From: Gambelia wislizenii
Lineage: Eukaryota > Chordata > Lepidosauria > Squamata > Crotaphytidae
Assembly (NCBI GenBank): GCA_030847615.1
Contig: JAUMIR010000002.1
Coordinates: 199,933,809 to 199,997,808, forward strand
DNA length: 64,000 nt
Direction: 5' to 3'
A program made the position numbers and the translations under genes. Within the stretch, counting starts at the first letter, position 1. Each line of letters starts with the position of its first letter. Below are positions 1-11,289 of this stretch, one piece after another. Under the pieces are notes generated by a model. That model had not been told where the DNA came from, searched no databases, and saw nothing but the letters and a program-made list of their open reading frames with translations.

Positions 1-234
1 AGGAGAGATGATAGGAAATTCACTAGACAGAATCGCTCCTTTTGTGCATACAGACCACAGTCCTTAGGCCCTGCTTCTACAGCCTTTCAACCTAGGGACT
101 CCAGAGTCTTCAAGCACCACTGGGGAGATAACAAATCCCAGTACATGGCCCAGTCTGCGTCATCTGGGAGATATTTCCAGAGCACCAGCTCCAAGTCCCA
201 CTCAAGAACCAGCAGGCATGACAAGATTGTTCTG

Positions 235-899
235 GTGGGGGGCAGGCTTCAGTCTTTCATCCAGTCATGGAAGAACTCAACTTCGGACAAGTAGGTCCTA
301 TGGACAATGAGACAGGGATACCACATAGAGTTCTCCTGCCTGCTGCCCCAATGGTTCATGCCTACGCCACGTTCCAATGATCCTCAGAAGCATCAACTAA
401 TATTGGAGGCCATACAAAAATTGGTTGCACTGGAGGCCATAGAGGAAGTTCTGAGTGCCCAGCAGACCCAAGGCTGTTACTCCATCCTCTTTTTGGTACC
501 TAAGAAGAATGGCGCTTCGAGGGTCATTTCAATTTAAAGGGTATAAACAAGTTTGTTCGCCAGCACAGGTTCCACATGGAAACTCTAAAGCACATCCTAC
601 AGCCAAGGGACTGTCTCTCTTCCTTGGACCTGCAGGATGCATATCTTCACGTCCCGGTTATTTGGAAATACCAGCACTTTCTCCACTTTGCCTACAGCAA
701 CAGATACTACCAGTACAGGGCCCTACCTTTTGGACTCTCCTCAGCTCCCATGGTCTTCACAAAGATCATGGTGGCCTTGGTTGATCATTGGAGAAGGTCA
801 GGACTGCATATCTATCCATATTTGGATGATCTATTAATATGGTCGACCTCAGAGGTGCAGGCAAGGAGGGATATTCAGGTGGTACTCTCGTCTCTTTGA
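235..899 (+). pseudogene. DIRS copy 1 reverse transcriptase fragment
   Basis: The open stretch 307-537 carries the RT N-terminal region with LFLVPKKNGASR. After a frameshift near 520-530 the next frame (576-899) continues with SLDLQDAYLHVPV, RALPFGLSSAPMVFTKI and the catalytic motif YPYLDDLLIWS. This order (palm motifs A and B, then YLDD) is the standard arrangement for DIRS and LTR-element reverse transcriptases, which copy element RNA into DNA. The YLDD aspartates are kept, but the frameshift and the stop at 897-899 prevent a full product. Upstream sequence (1-300) resembles the end of Gag and the Gag-RT spacer but has no readable domain. Confidence 0.8.
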
Positions 900-1224
900 G
901 ACCATGGTTCCAGTGAATTTGGAGAAGAGTTCCTTGATGCTGTCAAGGCACATTCAACATCTGGGTGCGAAGTTGGACACTCAGGCCAGAAGGGTTTCTC
1001 TCCCTCAGGAGAGAATTGTGGCCTTGAAGCAGGCAGTTCAGAGATCCCTGAGTGCATGTTAGTTGGACATCATGCATCTTGCTCAGCTGCAGGGCCTCAT
1101 GATCACCACCATAGAGTGCCTCCCTTGGGCAAATTTTCATGTGAGGCCCTTCCAGTTGTTCCTACTACCGTTCCAGCAGGATATAGTACTCAGGTGACAC
1201 AAGAGAGTCAAGATCCCTCTGGAG

Positions 1225-1838
1225 GTGAGGTCATCTCTGCAGTGGTGGACATCACCGGTGGTTCACAGGGGACGGCTCATTTGGACACCAGAAAGGGTGC
1301 AGGTCATATCAGATGCAAGCCTGCGGGGCTGGGGAGGTCACTGCGGAGATCACCTGGCCCAGGGCAGGTGGATGCTGGAAGAGGCCCACCACAGTATCAA
1401 TTGGGTGGAGCTCAGAGCAGCCAGATTTGCTCTCCTTTCCTTTTGGAGTCTGATTCAGGAGAAGCCTGTCCTTCTTCGGACTGACAATACCACAACAAAG
1501 GCCCATATAAATCACAAGGAGGGTACAGGTCCAGCTCCCTCAAGGAAAAATTGACCCTTCTTCTACAGTGGGCCGAGGAGCACCTAATATCCCTGGAGGT
1601 GGAACACCTACAGGGAGTCCTCAACCTGAAGGTGGGTTGGCTCAGCAGATCCGATCTGGATCAGGGAGAATGGAGCTTGCATCTGGAAGTATTCACCATG
1701 GTCACTCAGTCACTGGGGCAACCAGCCGTGGATCTCTTTGCATCCCCAGTGAATGCCAAACTCCTCTGTTTCTTCTCCAGATACCTTTTGGAAGAGGCTG
1801 AGGGAATGGATGCTCTGATGAGGTCCTGGCCCCAATGA
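1225..1838 (+). pseudogene. DIRS copy 1 RNase H and methyltransferase-like fragment
   Basis: The frame at 1225-1554 reads VISDASLRGWGGHC, then INWVELRAARFAL, then LLRTDNTTTKAHINHKEGT. These supply the Asp, Glu and Asp positions expected of an RNase H domain that removes the RNA strand during reverse transcription. A second frame (1551-1838) continues with LEVEHLQGVLN and then QPAVDLFASPVNAK. The VDLFAS-N signature is shared with the DIRS copy at 6.6-12.9 kb and resembles the start of the Dam-like methyltransferase segment reported for DIRS elements; that domain assignment is less sure. The region is split by frameshifts and cannot be expressed whole. Confidence 0.7.
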
Positions 1839-2076
1839 GTTGCTGTACATCTTTCCCCCCATTCCTCTGATTCCCAGAGTTCTGAGGGGGACACGGACAG
1901 AGGGAGTGGACATCATCCTGATCGCCCTGTGGCTGAGGAGGGCCTGGTTTTCGGAAATCATCACCACGGCATCTGCCTCAATAACTCTACCGACATGCCT
2001 GACCTTCTGTCACAGGGCCAGGTTCATCGTCCGGACCCAGATTGGCTTCAGCTCCACATGTGGAGATTGAAAGGAG

Positions 2077-3177
2077 ATGTTGATGGCCAAAGGGTATCCA
2101 CCATTGGTAGTGGAAACCATTTTTGCTTCCAGGTATGATTCTACTCAGACAATTTATGAGTATACCTTCCAGGTCTTCTGCAGACGGAGCAAAAGGAAGA
2201 ATCTCAGCTGCCTAGACATAACCATTCCAGTACTACTTGATTTTTTACAGGAGGGTATTGCCAAGGGATTGTCCCCCAACACTATTAAGAGACAGGTTGC
2301 TGCCATCGTGTCGATCCTTCTGCCGATCCTTCTTCCAGGGTGTCTCATCCAGACCTACGCAGATTTTTAAGGGGTTTGGCTAACCTAGCTCCCCCGCCAG
2401 TGCACCAGTTCCCATCCTAGGACCTTCATATGGTATTAAAGGCCTTAACAGTGTCACCATTTGAGCCTCTGAGAGACGTTTCCTTGAAACACATGTCCTG
2501 GAAGGTACTGTTCCTAGTGGCTGTCACCTTGGCATGTAGGGTGTCAGAAGTGGGGTTTCTGTTGGTTAGGAAGGACTTGTGTCAGATAAGACCAGACTCA
2601 GTTGTTCTTCATATGCACATGACTTTAGACCTAAGGTGGACTCTGCGTTTTATGTGTCTCAAGAGATTATACTTCCTTCTTTGTTCCCTCACTCATCAAG
2701 AGAGCTAGAGAGGATTTGGCATACCCTGGATGTCCACAGGGCCATCCGTGTGTATATGAAGAGAACCAGCGCCTTCTGGATCTTAGACTCCATATTTATC
2801 TCAACTCATGCCTGATCCTTGGGAAGGTGAGTTATGAGTCCTTGAACCTTCCTGTTCCCAATGGAATATTGGCACACTTGACCAGAAGTGCAGCAATGTC
2901 TGTGGCATGGGACAGGGATGTGTTGCTGGATGGAATTTGCAAGGCTGCCACCTGGAAGTCTTCCTCAATATTTATTCAACACTATTGGCTGGATAAATTT
3001 CAATCTGCAGAGGCTGCCTTCGTCAGGAGAGTTCTACAGCAGATTGTCAAGATGTGGAAAGTGACTTTTTGCCAGCTCCCACACTACTTGTCTTCAAGGG
3101 ACTTTTGTAGATACCAGAGATCTGAGGATGCTCTGAAGCCTCCCCACTGGGAAAAGGAACATTGGTCTTACCTGTGA
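2077..3177 (+). pseudogene. DIRS copy 1 tyrosine recombinase fragment
   Basis: Three frames together read like a DIRS tyrosine recombinase, the enzyme that integrates the circular DNA intermediate without duplicating the target. 2077-2370 holds the core-binding N-terminal part (LLDFLQEGIAKGLSPNTIKR). 2430-2708 holds the region of the first catalytic Arg (ACRVSEVGFL). 2716-3177 holds the C-terminal box with LTRSAAMSVAWDRDVLLDGI, CKAATWKSSSIF and the terminal HYWLDKF, in which the Tyr is retained. The H-x-x-R box reads HLTRSA. At least two frameshifts separate the pieces. The same order and spacing is seen in the better copy at 11290-12336. Confidence 0.75.
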
Positions 3178-3500
3178 TATGTTCTTTTCCGGTGGTGAGG
3201 CGATGAGCATCCTCCCTACCCGGGACACTGGTGAAGATTTTGAACATTTTTGGCAATTTATTACTTTTTTCTTTTTTCACTCTAAGTATATTTTTTCACT
3301 ATAGTTAGTTTTAGGAGCACATAAGACAGCTTTTGTATGAACTGACCTAAGGTTGGTTGCTCCCCCTGGATGACCTCAGAGGAAGGGGCTGGCCCAAAAA
3401 GTCTTGGGTTACCTGCTTACCCTGGAGCAAGCGGGAGGCGCTTACCCAGAGATCTGAGGATGCTCATCATCTCGCCACTGGAAAAGAATGTATCACAGGT
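3130..3500 (+). repeat. Terminal inverted pieces of DIRS copy 1
   Basis: The segment 3142-3228 (CCCACTGGGAAAAGG, then TCTTACCTGTGATATG, then GGTGGTGAGGCGATG) is partly reverse-complementary to 3432-3500 (GAGGATGCTCATCATCTCG, CCACTGGAAAAGAATG). I read the first as the internal complementary region, where both element ends meet, and the second as the right terminal repeat. The right boundary near 3500 is set by the end of this complementarity. The left partner repeat lies outside the window. Confidence 0.65.
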
Positions 3501-3940
3501 GGGGCTAGGAAATATCCTCCAGACCCTCTATAGGGCATTTTGGAATATTTTTTTTTGCTAGGGGCCACAAACATAGCCCGTGGAGTTATATGCTGCCTAC
3601 AGGCCACACTTTGCCCACCACTGCATTATAGCCAACACCAACAGGAGACTCTTCTAGCCTTATTGATGGTTGGGGCGTCTGGGAGCAACCATTTGTCAGC
3701 AGGGATCAGCCATTGCAAGCAATGATTTCCAAATAGTATTTTTCAGGGGAAGCTATTAATGTTGAAGTATCAGCACACAGCAGGAGCACGAAAGTAGCTG
3801 GCTAGTTGTGGTGTGTCCACTAATTTCTATAGTTCCTCATATTCCTAGTGCCAGAGAAGCTGACCTGAAGGACAAGAAATAAAATGAAACAGCACTCAGC
3901 CATTGGCAGTGGATAGCTATCACTTGCATGTGTGCATGTG

Positions 3941-3971
<31 letters not shown>

Positions 3972-3999
3972 AGAGAGAGAGATTGAGAGAGAGAGAGAT
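3941..3999. repeat. Compound (CA)n(GA)n microsatellite
   Basis: About 29 bases of perfect CA repeat are followed directly by a GA-rich run broken by one GATT. A simple repeat in the intron. Confidence 0.95.
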
Positions 4000-4486
4000 G
4001 GACAGAGATAGACAGACATACATAGACCCACTTTTTGCAGGTGTGGGCTGAACCTCAAAGTAAAGCACCAAATATCTCCAAAACTGTAAATCTCCATGTG
4101 TTTTAATATGTTGGGATATGGTAATAAGCAATATCTTGTTATTTTCTCCTTTAGAAGAAGTTGCTGATAGAATGAAGCCATTCAAAAAGTATTGAAACAT
4201 ACCTTTGAAATTTGGTTCAGGTTCATACACAGCCAGCACTATGGTACAAATGTCATTTTAATCAAGGTAAACGATACATGTATGAACAATTTTCTGATTG
4301 GTCTGAGGCCAATACTCTATTTTTTAAAAAAACAAAAACAAAGGAAGGACAGACATTTCTGATACAGAATTTAAAGTTTTTCTATGGAAATTGCTACAAT
4401 TGGATCCTGTCCTTTTCAGGTTGTTTGACTATTCCTGAAAAGGAACTCCAGGAAAGGAATTCTGCTGAATTAAAGGGGGGGATGTT

Positions 4487-4500
4487 GGGTCTCATTTCAG
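4487..4500 (+). promoter_or_regulatory. CACNA1G: Splice acceptor of the CACNA1G exon
   Basis: GGTCTCATTTCAG precedes the exon. The pyrimidine tract is short and interrupted, so the site looks modest in strength. It is the AG directly ahead of the conserved protein block. Confidence 0.75.
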
Positions 4501-4862
4501 GTCCTTGTCAAGGTGCCTGCAAAATTTCCAACCAATCTGGGAAACCTGACAATACTTGCAACCCAGAGAGCTGTCCGTACTGCATGAGGACTTTGGCTAA
4601 CAAACTAGAGCAGACAGACAATGAGACAGGAGATTCGGACAGTGATGGAGTCTATGAATTTACCCAGGATGCTCACTACAGTGATCAGAGGGACCCTCAG
4701 CGTTGGAAAGCCCGGGGAAGAAACACTTTAAAGCTTCTGGCTTTCTGGAAGGTGGTTTGTGAGACATTTCGGAAGATTGTAGACAGCAAGTACTTTGGCC
4801 GTGGGATCATGATAGCTATCCTGATCAATACCCTCAGCATGGGGATTGAGTATCATGAGCAG
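4501..4862 (+). CDS. CACNA1G: CACNA1G (Cav3.1 T-type calcium channel alpha-1G) internal exon
   Basis: The exon encodes 120 complete codons after two bases that finish a codon from the previous exon; it ends in phase 0. It covers the end of the cytoplasmic I-II linker, with a Cys-rich stretch ([14 protein letters not shown]) and an acidic run ([13 protein letters not shown]). It then enters repeat II through a basic helix ([14 protein letters not shown]) and the start of IIS1 ([18 protein letters not shown]). These signatures match my knowledge of vertebrate Cav3.1; Cav3.2 and Cav3.3 share the IIS1 part but, as I recall, not the SCPYC and VYEFTQDA combination. The channel is a plasma-membrane low-voltage-activated calcium channel used in pacemaking. 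The borders are a TTTCAG acceptor and CAG/GTAAGC donor. The frame is intact, so this is very probably a functional exon. The neighbouring exons are not in the window. Confidence 0.93.
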
Positions 4863-4868
4863 GTAAGC
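4860..4868 (+). promoter_or_regulatory. CACNA1G: Splice donor of the CACNA1G exon
   Basis: CAG/GTAAGCAG is a near-consensus donor placed exactly where protein similarity stops (…EYHEQ). The frame hits a stop shortly after, as expected for intron. Confidence 0.88.
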
Positions 4869-6586
4869 AGAACCTTATCTGTCCTTTAGTGGTTATAGTT
4901 ACTCTCTCTACAGCAGGAAAGCACCAGTTGCTGGCCTCATTAGTTCCCTCTTGATTTGGCTGTTAGCTCCTTGAGTGGGATTTCAGACCATACAGACCTG
5001 ATTAACGCTGACCCCTTCCTTTATGCCTTACTCTGCTGTGTGTGTTCTGTCTGTTGTTAAATGAGCCTGCAAAGTGCTACAAGGGCAACAAAGCTGGCAG
5101 ATCCTGAAGGAGCTCTTTGTATGCTGGTTAATGTAAAGATCTGCACTGGTGCATGTAATTCAGTTATTCTTTGGACTTGGAGTGGGATAAGGCAGGGAGG
5201 TATGAAAGATGGTAAAGAGTTTTTAACATGGCTCTGATAGGCTTGGTGACTGTCAGGGTCAGCCCTACCATAAGGCAGTGGGAGGCACGTCTGCCTGCGG
5301 TAGCGGATCCTTGAGGCAGCTGGTAGAGCAGTGAGTGAGCTGCAACAAGATGTTACAGGATCAAGCTATATATGCTGTGTGGCCTCCTTGGTACCCCCTC
5401 ATCTAGCCTGCTGCTCTTGAGTACAGTAGGAGACACAGACACATTGTCAGTGTTAACTGGTTGGCATCTGGATGCAGAGTGGGGGAGGGAGCCATCTTTT
5501 CATTTGCTAACGGCGACAAAATGTTTTGCCCTAGGCCTATTTTCTGGCTTCTTAGTGCACTGCAGTGACAAGATGGCAGTTGATGGAGAAGTCTCAGTAG
5601 GTGACAGTGGCAACTGAGGCATCATGTTGATGGAGCAGTGAAATCATTCTGAGTTTTAGTTTGGACTTTACAAACGCTATCCAAGATACTGAACACGATC
5701 CCCAAAATAGCTTCAGCACTTTGGCAAATTCCTTTAACGTTCAGACTAAACCCCTACAATGGATGTACAGCCCCATGGACCAGTCACCTCTGGTAGGTGA
5801 AACAGAAAGTTTGAAAGTGTATAAATCCATGCTTAATAAACTGTTGTGCCCTTTTGAATGATACAGTAATAGTAGCAGATTTCCATTAATCCACCACATG
5901 CCTAGAGACTATTTGATTATGTTAATCAATCATTTATATTTGATTTTGTAATAGCTACCTTGCAAACAACATATCATGAAATATGCAAACTGTACCACAA
6001 AATCAGTACTGTAATTGCATGCTTTGGTTTTCCTTTTCTTTTTCTCTTGTTTAAAATAACAGTCTTTTTCATACAATTTGGATGATGGTGTCTTTCCCTA
6101 CTTAAAACTGACTTCACTCGAGTCAATCATTTTGTGGGGAAGATATTTACTTGGGAGTACATTTGCTGGAACAAGCCGTTCATATGACCAAAATCAAAAA
6201 TACTGGCACTGAGTGCATTTTATTACTGTCAATTGGCACAGGGGTATGTGGAACATGCTCTGATTTCCATAGGTTTGTGTCAAGGCTGTTTCTTCTCAAA
6301 TGAGGAATCAAAGATATTTCCTCCAAGTTCTGTCAAATTTGATGTGTCTCCCCGCTCCTCAGCATCGCATTTATTTTGTGCTGTTTCCTGTTAAGACGCC
6401 TGAATGTTCAGTAAATTTGATTTTAAGAGGGTGCTACAATTTTCATTAGACTTCATCTATTCATTGCACTGGAAGGGATTCCAGAATTTAAAGTTTAAGA
6501 AGGCTGTAAAGGTAGCTAGAGGTGCCACTAGCCTGGTGTCATCTCCATCATGAACTCAGGGCAGATTGAGGATGTATATTCTAAGA
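4863..6586 (+). other. CACNA1G: CACNA1G intron between exon and DIRS copy 2
   Basis: No gene. 5245-5560 resembles a dispersed repeat also seen near 41525-41760. The rest is AT-rich unassigned sequence. Confidence 0.5.
5245..5560 (+). repeat. Dispersed repeat (family A), copy 1
   Basis: Begins with GTCAGCCCTACCATAAGGCA, then GAGGCAGC-type sequence, a CTGCAACAAGATGTT-type block and AAAATGTTTTGCCCTAGGC. Similar landmarks occur at 41525-41760. Probably a non-autonomous DNA element; the class is not established. Confidence 0.4.
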
Positions 6587-6782
6587 ATCTTCTTCGTGGT
6601 CTCTGTGAATCACACAGCTGGGTTACTCCTGCGCCTGTACAGACCATCGGAACCTTCTAGAAACGCTAGGCAGAATATGCTTTGATACATTTTTGGCAGT
6701 AACTCCGCCCATCCTAACGGTCCCTTATAAGGGCTTCCCGCCTAAAGCTCCTCAGTTCCTTTCTTTCCGCCACACTAGCAGC
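6587..6782 (+). repeat. Left inverted terminal repeat of DIRS copy 2
   Basis: Its reverse complement is found at about 12660-12847 with few mismatches. Shared landmarks include AACCTTCTAGAAACGCTAGG, TAACGGTCCCTTATAAGGGC and CTCAGTTCCTT. The left end is about 28 bases shorter than the right end, which has the extra terminal segment expected of DIRS. Confidence 0.93.
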
Positions 6783-7052
6783 TTGAAGGAACTTCTGTTC
6801 ACTAGGTGTTTTCTCTCTCATCGATCTGGTTTGACTTGGCTTTGCTTTTTTGATGACGATTTTTGCTCTATCTCTCTGGGTTTGGTATTCGGCTTCTGAT
6901 CGCTCTGGTTTTGTCCTGTTTCTGGCTTTTGACAACGACTTTGGCTTACTCCTTCGGTTTTGGCATTACCTCAGATATCGCTCTTGACCTCGGACTGTCC
7001 TTGACTATGATTTTTCTTCATTGTGTTTATTATTGCAGCTATTGTGAGTAAA

Positions 7053-9257
7053 ATGTCTGGGAGAGGAGCCTTTAAACGCTGCGTAATTTGTCAAGCGAAG
7101 CTCCCAGGTACGGATGGTCATTCCCGCTGTTTAATATGCTTGGGAGAGACTCCTAATGTCGACGCTTGCGTCCATTGTAAGGCTTTTACACCACAGGCTC
7201 GGAAACATAGGCTCTCACGCCTGAAGTCTTTTCTTTATGAGAAAGCCTTACTCCCTTGTTCAGTTCCAGCCTCTACCTCTGCTTTGGCTCCTCCCTCTGA
7301 GTCCTGAGGCTGTGGACGCTCCCGGTCTCCTCCATCTAAAGGCCAAAAGCATCATCGGTCCCGAAGCCCGTCTAGGCGCCACTCCACTGCATCTGACCCG
7401 AAGGCTCTCCACTCCTCCCTTAGCGTGCGTCCTTGGATTCGGCTCGGGATTGATCGACACCGACTTGAGAGCCGATACCATCGACATCGAAGGATGCCAT
7501 TCAGGATAAGGCTCCTTCCACCACTGAGTCCCGTCCCAGTACTGAGTCTGCCTCTTCTCAGTCTCTGAAGAAGAAGAGGAAAGAAAAACATGTGTCTAAG
7601 CATGACTCTAGTAAATCCAAGATTAAGACGAAGGACGGCTCAAAGAAATCTAAGCCTGTGGAAGGTGCTGTTCCAGAGACCCCCCCTCGCCAATCTACAG
7701 ATGTCGAGGGCACCTTTGTCCGGCCTTTGCCTGTTTCCACCATAACGGAGCCCGAGACTCGTCAGTCACGTACACCGTCGGGATCAGCTGAGATTGTGAT
7801 AGTTGAGGTCCCGTCCGGTACCGATGCCGAGAGATTCCCTAGGCGCCTTGAAGCATCCCCTGCTCTGGTCGTGTCAAGGGCTCAGTTTCTGGAGCGCCAT
7901 TCTTCGGACGTGGAGGTCGAGGTCGTCGAGTCCGAAGACGTCCCTCGAAGCCGTGCATCTGCTGCAATCTGTGATGATGTTCCGGCTTATTTCACCTATG
8001 ATTTTGCCCGATCCATCTGCAGGGCAGGTTTTGGGTCACCCACGGGTTTGCAGATCTACACACCGAGAGGTGATGTCCTCAACACCACCATCACGGTCCG
8101 CTTGATTGCCCGGTCTCCACGACTTGTCAATCTGGATGTTGTGAAGCCAGTGTCGAAGAGGGATGCTGTGATTCAGGTGTCTCCTCTTGAACATCGCCCT
8201 CTACCTCGAACTCCTCCAACTCCGCAGCCCTGATCTCCCACACTGCCATGGGACCATAGTCCCTCATCGGAGGGGTCAACCTCATCTTCCCCTATGTCTT
8301 GGGACCTTTACCGACCATACTTGCCATCACCAAAGACTGAGTTGATGGAGGATGATTCTGCCTCTCCAATTGATGATGTGCGCGCTTTTGGAGAGCAAAT
8401 GGTCCGGATGTCCCATGCGCTAGATCTTAAATTGGAAGAACGAGCGACTGATCCCATGGACCCAATTTTCCAACGGATCTAGTCGAAGGCACCCCCGATG
8501 GCTTCCATCCCGGTACTGCCCTCTCTGTTAAAAATCGCACAAGGGTCCTGGGAGAATCCCTCATCTATCCAGTCAACATCTTAAAAGATAGATTGACTGT
8601 ACCGTGTCTGTGGCGAACATGTCGATTGGCTCCAGAACCATCCAAGGCCGAATTCTGTGGTCGTCGAAGTCACACAGAACAAGAAACAACGCCGGCCTCT
8701 ATCATCTCTGCCAGACCCAGAGGGCAGGAAACTGGATATTGTCGGGAAGAAAATTTACTCCGCAGTTGGTCTGAGCTTCCATGTGGCGAATTATTCGGCT
8801 TGCGTGGGAGCTTACCAGCAGGTCCTATGGGAGAGAATGAGTCATCCTCATCCAGGACCTCCCTGAGGAGCGGCGTCGGATGGCGGAGGCCATACAATCT
8901 GAGGCCCAGTCCCTTGCGGGATTACAGATGAATTCGGCCCATCATGTGGCAGACTGCGCAGTGAAAACCATCGCTGGTTCCATTGCGCTGCGTCGACATG
9001 CGTGGTTGCGTTCCTCGGGCCTTACACCTCAAGCCTCGGCCACCATAGAAGATCTGCCCTTTGACGAGTCTGGCTTAGTCAATGGGTCAACCGACAAAAA
9101 GATCGAATTCACTCAAAAGATGAGGACCACTGCCAGGAAATATAATATGGGCTCCACTTCCACCTCTCAATACCGTCCTAAAGGCAGATATTCCTGGCAA
9201 GCCCCATCGTATGGCCAACAGTTCCGTCGAGGGTACTCTGGCCAATCCTACCGCTGA
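7053..9257 (+). pseudogene. DIRS copy 2 Gag-like frame
   Basis: The frame opens with a Cys/His-rich segment (CVICQAKLPG, HSRCLICLG, CVHCKAF; 7083-7190), likely zinc-binding. A Ser/Arg-rich stretch follows in shifted frames (about 7300-7520), then Lys/Ser-rich sequence from 7592. The last third holds two blocks I associate with DIRS Gag: KLDIVGKKIYSAVGLS with VGAYQQVLWE (about 8725-8840), then HHVADCAVKTIAG and ALRRHAWLRSSGL (about 8940-9030). Breaks: frame change between 7307 and 7592, stops at 8231-8233 and 8480-8482, and a frameshift near 8850 before the final frame (8880-9257). The start at 7053 is chosen because it is the ATG just ahead of the Cys block. Gag would package element RNA; this copy cannot make an intact one. 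Confidence 0.75.
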
Positions 9258-9408
9258 TCTCGTTACATTCCCTCTCCTTCTCCAGCCTCATCGGTGAGGA
9301 GCCAGGGCTCGGGTTCCAGATACCGCCAACCATCACGGCAACGATCCAGGGATCAGAGCCGGAAGAAATTTTGATTGCCTTGCTGATGCTGTTTCTGGTT
9401 TTTCTTAG

Positions 9409-11274
9409 ACGCCTCTCTTCGGGGATCGACTGTCCAACTTCCAAGAAGCCTGGTCTTCTATAACATCAGACCATTGGGTGCTTCAAATCATCCAGACTGG
9501 CTATTGGATCGAGTTAGACACTCTACCTCCAACGGGACTGGTTCGATCAACACTGCCCTCCCCTCCCCTCCTCGAGGAGGTGCACACTCTGTTGCAGAAG
9601 GGGGCCATTGAACCTGTTGGCCCCGACCTTCACCACCTCTGCTTCTTCTCGAGGTACTTTCTGGTTACCAAGAAGGATGGTGGTCTACGCCCAATTCTCG
9701 ACCTCCATGGGGTGAACAAGTACATAGCCCCAAAGAAATTCAGAATGGTCACCTTGGCCTCCATCCTTCCACTTCTGAAACGGTACGACTGGTTCGTCTT
9801 CATAGACCTGAAGGATGCCTATTTTCACATCGGGATCCATCCGGTGCACAGGCGCTTCCTTGCGCTTCAGGTCGGGACTGAGGCCTTCCAATTCAGAGTG
9901 CTTCCTTTCGGCCTCTCGACTGCTCCTCGAGTCTTTACGAAGTGCATGGCAGTAGTGGCGGCTTTCCTTCGGCAGCAGAGCGTGGTGGTCTTCCTGTACA
10001 TCAATGACTGGCTGATTGTGGCAGAGTCTCGACATCAGCTCAAACTCGATGTTGGCCTCACCTTAGATGCCTTAGACTACCTGGGACTTGTTGTCAACAT
10101 CGAAAAGTCTCAGCTCCAGCCATCTCAAGTGATCCAATTCATTGGAGCTCGTCTAGACTCTGTAACTGCAGCGGCATACCTACCTCAAGACTGTTTCAAT
10201 ACCCTTTGGTCCCTGATCCATACCTGCCGTCAGTCCCAAAGACTTCCCGCTCATTCAGTTCAGGTTCTTCTCGGTCACATGGCAGCCACGACTTATGTGA
10301 CCCGACTTGCCAGACTTCGGTTCCATCCGCTCCAACACTGGTTCCTGCAAGTGTTCAAACCCCTCTGCAATTCTCCAAACAAGATGCTCACAATGCCACA
10401 GGAAGTTCAACTGTCTCTGGACTGATGGCTGGTACCAGACAATGTCCTGTCGGGAATGCCGTTCGACCTTCCTCAGCCAAACCTATCTTTGACAATGGAT
10501 GCCTCGATGCAGGGATGGGGAGCACACACCGAATCCTATGAGATTTGGGGCTCTTGGAACAACGAAGAGCAAGCTCTCCACATCAATGTCCTGGAACTGC
10601 TCGCCGTCCAGAAAGCATTATGAGCCTTCGAATCCTTGGTGAGGGGCAGGACTGTACTAGTACTGACAGACAACACCTCTGTCATGTACTACCTGAACAA
10701 GCAGGGAGGTACGAGGTCCCCCCAACTTCTACAGCTCACACTGGACATCTGGGATTGGTGCGTCTGCAGGAATGTGTTTCTCCAATCCATCCATCTTCCC
10801 GGGGAGGAGAACACTCTTGCAGACGGACTCAGCCGCTTGAGTCTCTCCATCCACGAGTGGCATCTACACAGATCGGTCACCTTAGACCTGTTTCGGAGCT
10901 GGGGTTTTCCTCAAGTAGACCTCTTCGCATCTCCCGAGAATGCTCAGTGTCCCCAGTTCTGTTCCAGGCGACGTGCTCCAGGATCAAGCGGAGACACATT
11001 CCTATTCCAGTGGTCGGGTCTGCTACTATACCTGTTCCCTCCGTTCCCACTACTGACAAGAATGATTGCCAAGCTTCGTCAGGATCGAGCGAACACCATC
11101 CTCATCGCCCCGTGGTGGCCTCGGCAGCCGTGGTTTGCGACTCTGCTACACATGTCCAAGCGTCGCTTCATCCGTCTGCCATCCCATCCGGATCTGCTCA
11201 CCATTCACGAAGGCAGGGTCAGACATCCCGACCTAGACACTCTTCATCTGAGGGCATGGAGGCTGATTCTGTGA
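9409..11274 (+). pseudogene. DIRS copy 2 reverse transcriptase/RNase H/methyltransferase-like frame
   Basis: One frame is open from 9409 (after a TAG at 9406-9408) to 11274 except for TGA codons at 10423-10425 and 10621-10623. RT motifs in order: YFLVTKKDGGLRPILDL, FVFIDLKDAYFHI, RVLPFGLSTAPRVFTK, then FLYINDWLIV where YLDD is expected, so the first catalytic Asp is Asn (codon 10003-10005). RNase H follows with TMDASMQGWGAH, INVLELLAVQKAL and VLVLTDNTS, and then HLPGEENTLADGLSRL. The C-terminal part has QVDLFASPENAQCP, LLYLFPPFPLL and ILIAPWWPRQPWF, similar to the Dam-like domain of DIRS elements. Sequence upstream of the first Met (9478) fits RT, so the true N-terminus is not that Met. It overlaps the recombinase frame at its 3' end, as usual for DIRS. 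Confidence 0.88.
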
Positions 11275-11289
11275 TTCAACCTTTGGGTT

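Larger units (their letters stand above)
1..3500 (+). mobile_element. DIRS-type tyrosine-recombinase retroelement, copy 1 (3' part, decayed)
   Basis: The order RT, RNase H, methyltransferase-like segment, tyrosine recombinase on one strand is that of vertebrate DIRS1-like elements. There are no LTRs; instead the 3' end shows inverted pieces. The stretch at about 3142-3228 contains a segment (GGTGAGGCGATGAGCATCCTC) whose reverse complement reappears, slightly diverged, near 3451-3500. The 5' part, including most of Gag, lies left of the window. Frameshifts and stops break every reading frame, so the copy is dead. Its terminal sequence differs from that of the copy at 6587-12873, so the two belong to different DIRS families. 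Confidence 0.85.
3503..4500 (+). other. CACNA1G: CACNA1G intron upstream of the exon
   Basis: Intronic sequence with no gene of its own. It holds a small MITE-like fragment near 3560-3630 (GGCCACACTTTGCCCACCAC), a CA/GA microsatellite at 3941-3999 and a splice acceptor at its 3' end. The reading frame that is open before 4501 is intron read-through, not coding sequence. Confidence 0.6.

Noticed and set aside
4212..4500. Upstream part of the open frame that contains the CACNA1G exon
   Set aside because: No similarity to Cav3.1 before 4501 and a TTTCAG acceptor lies exactly at the start of similarity; this is intron read-through.
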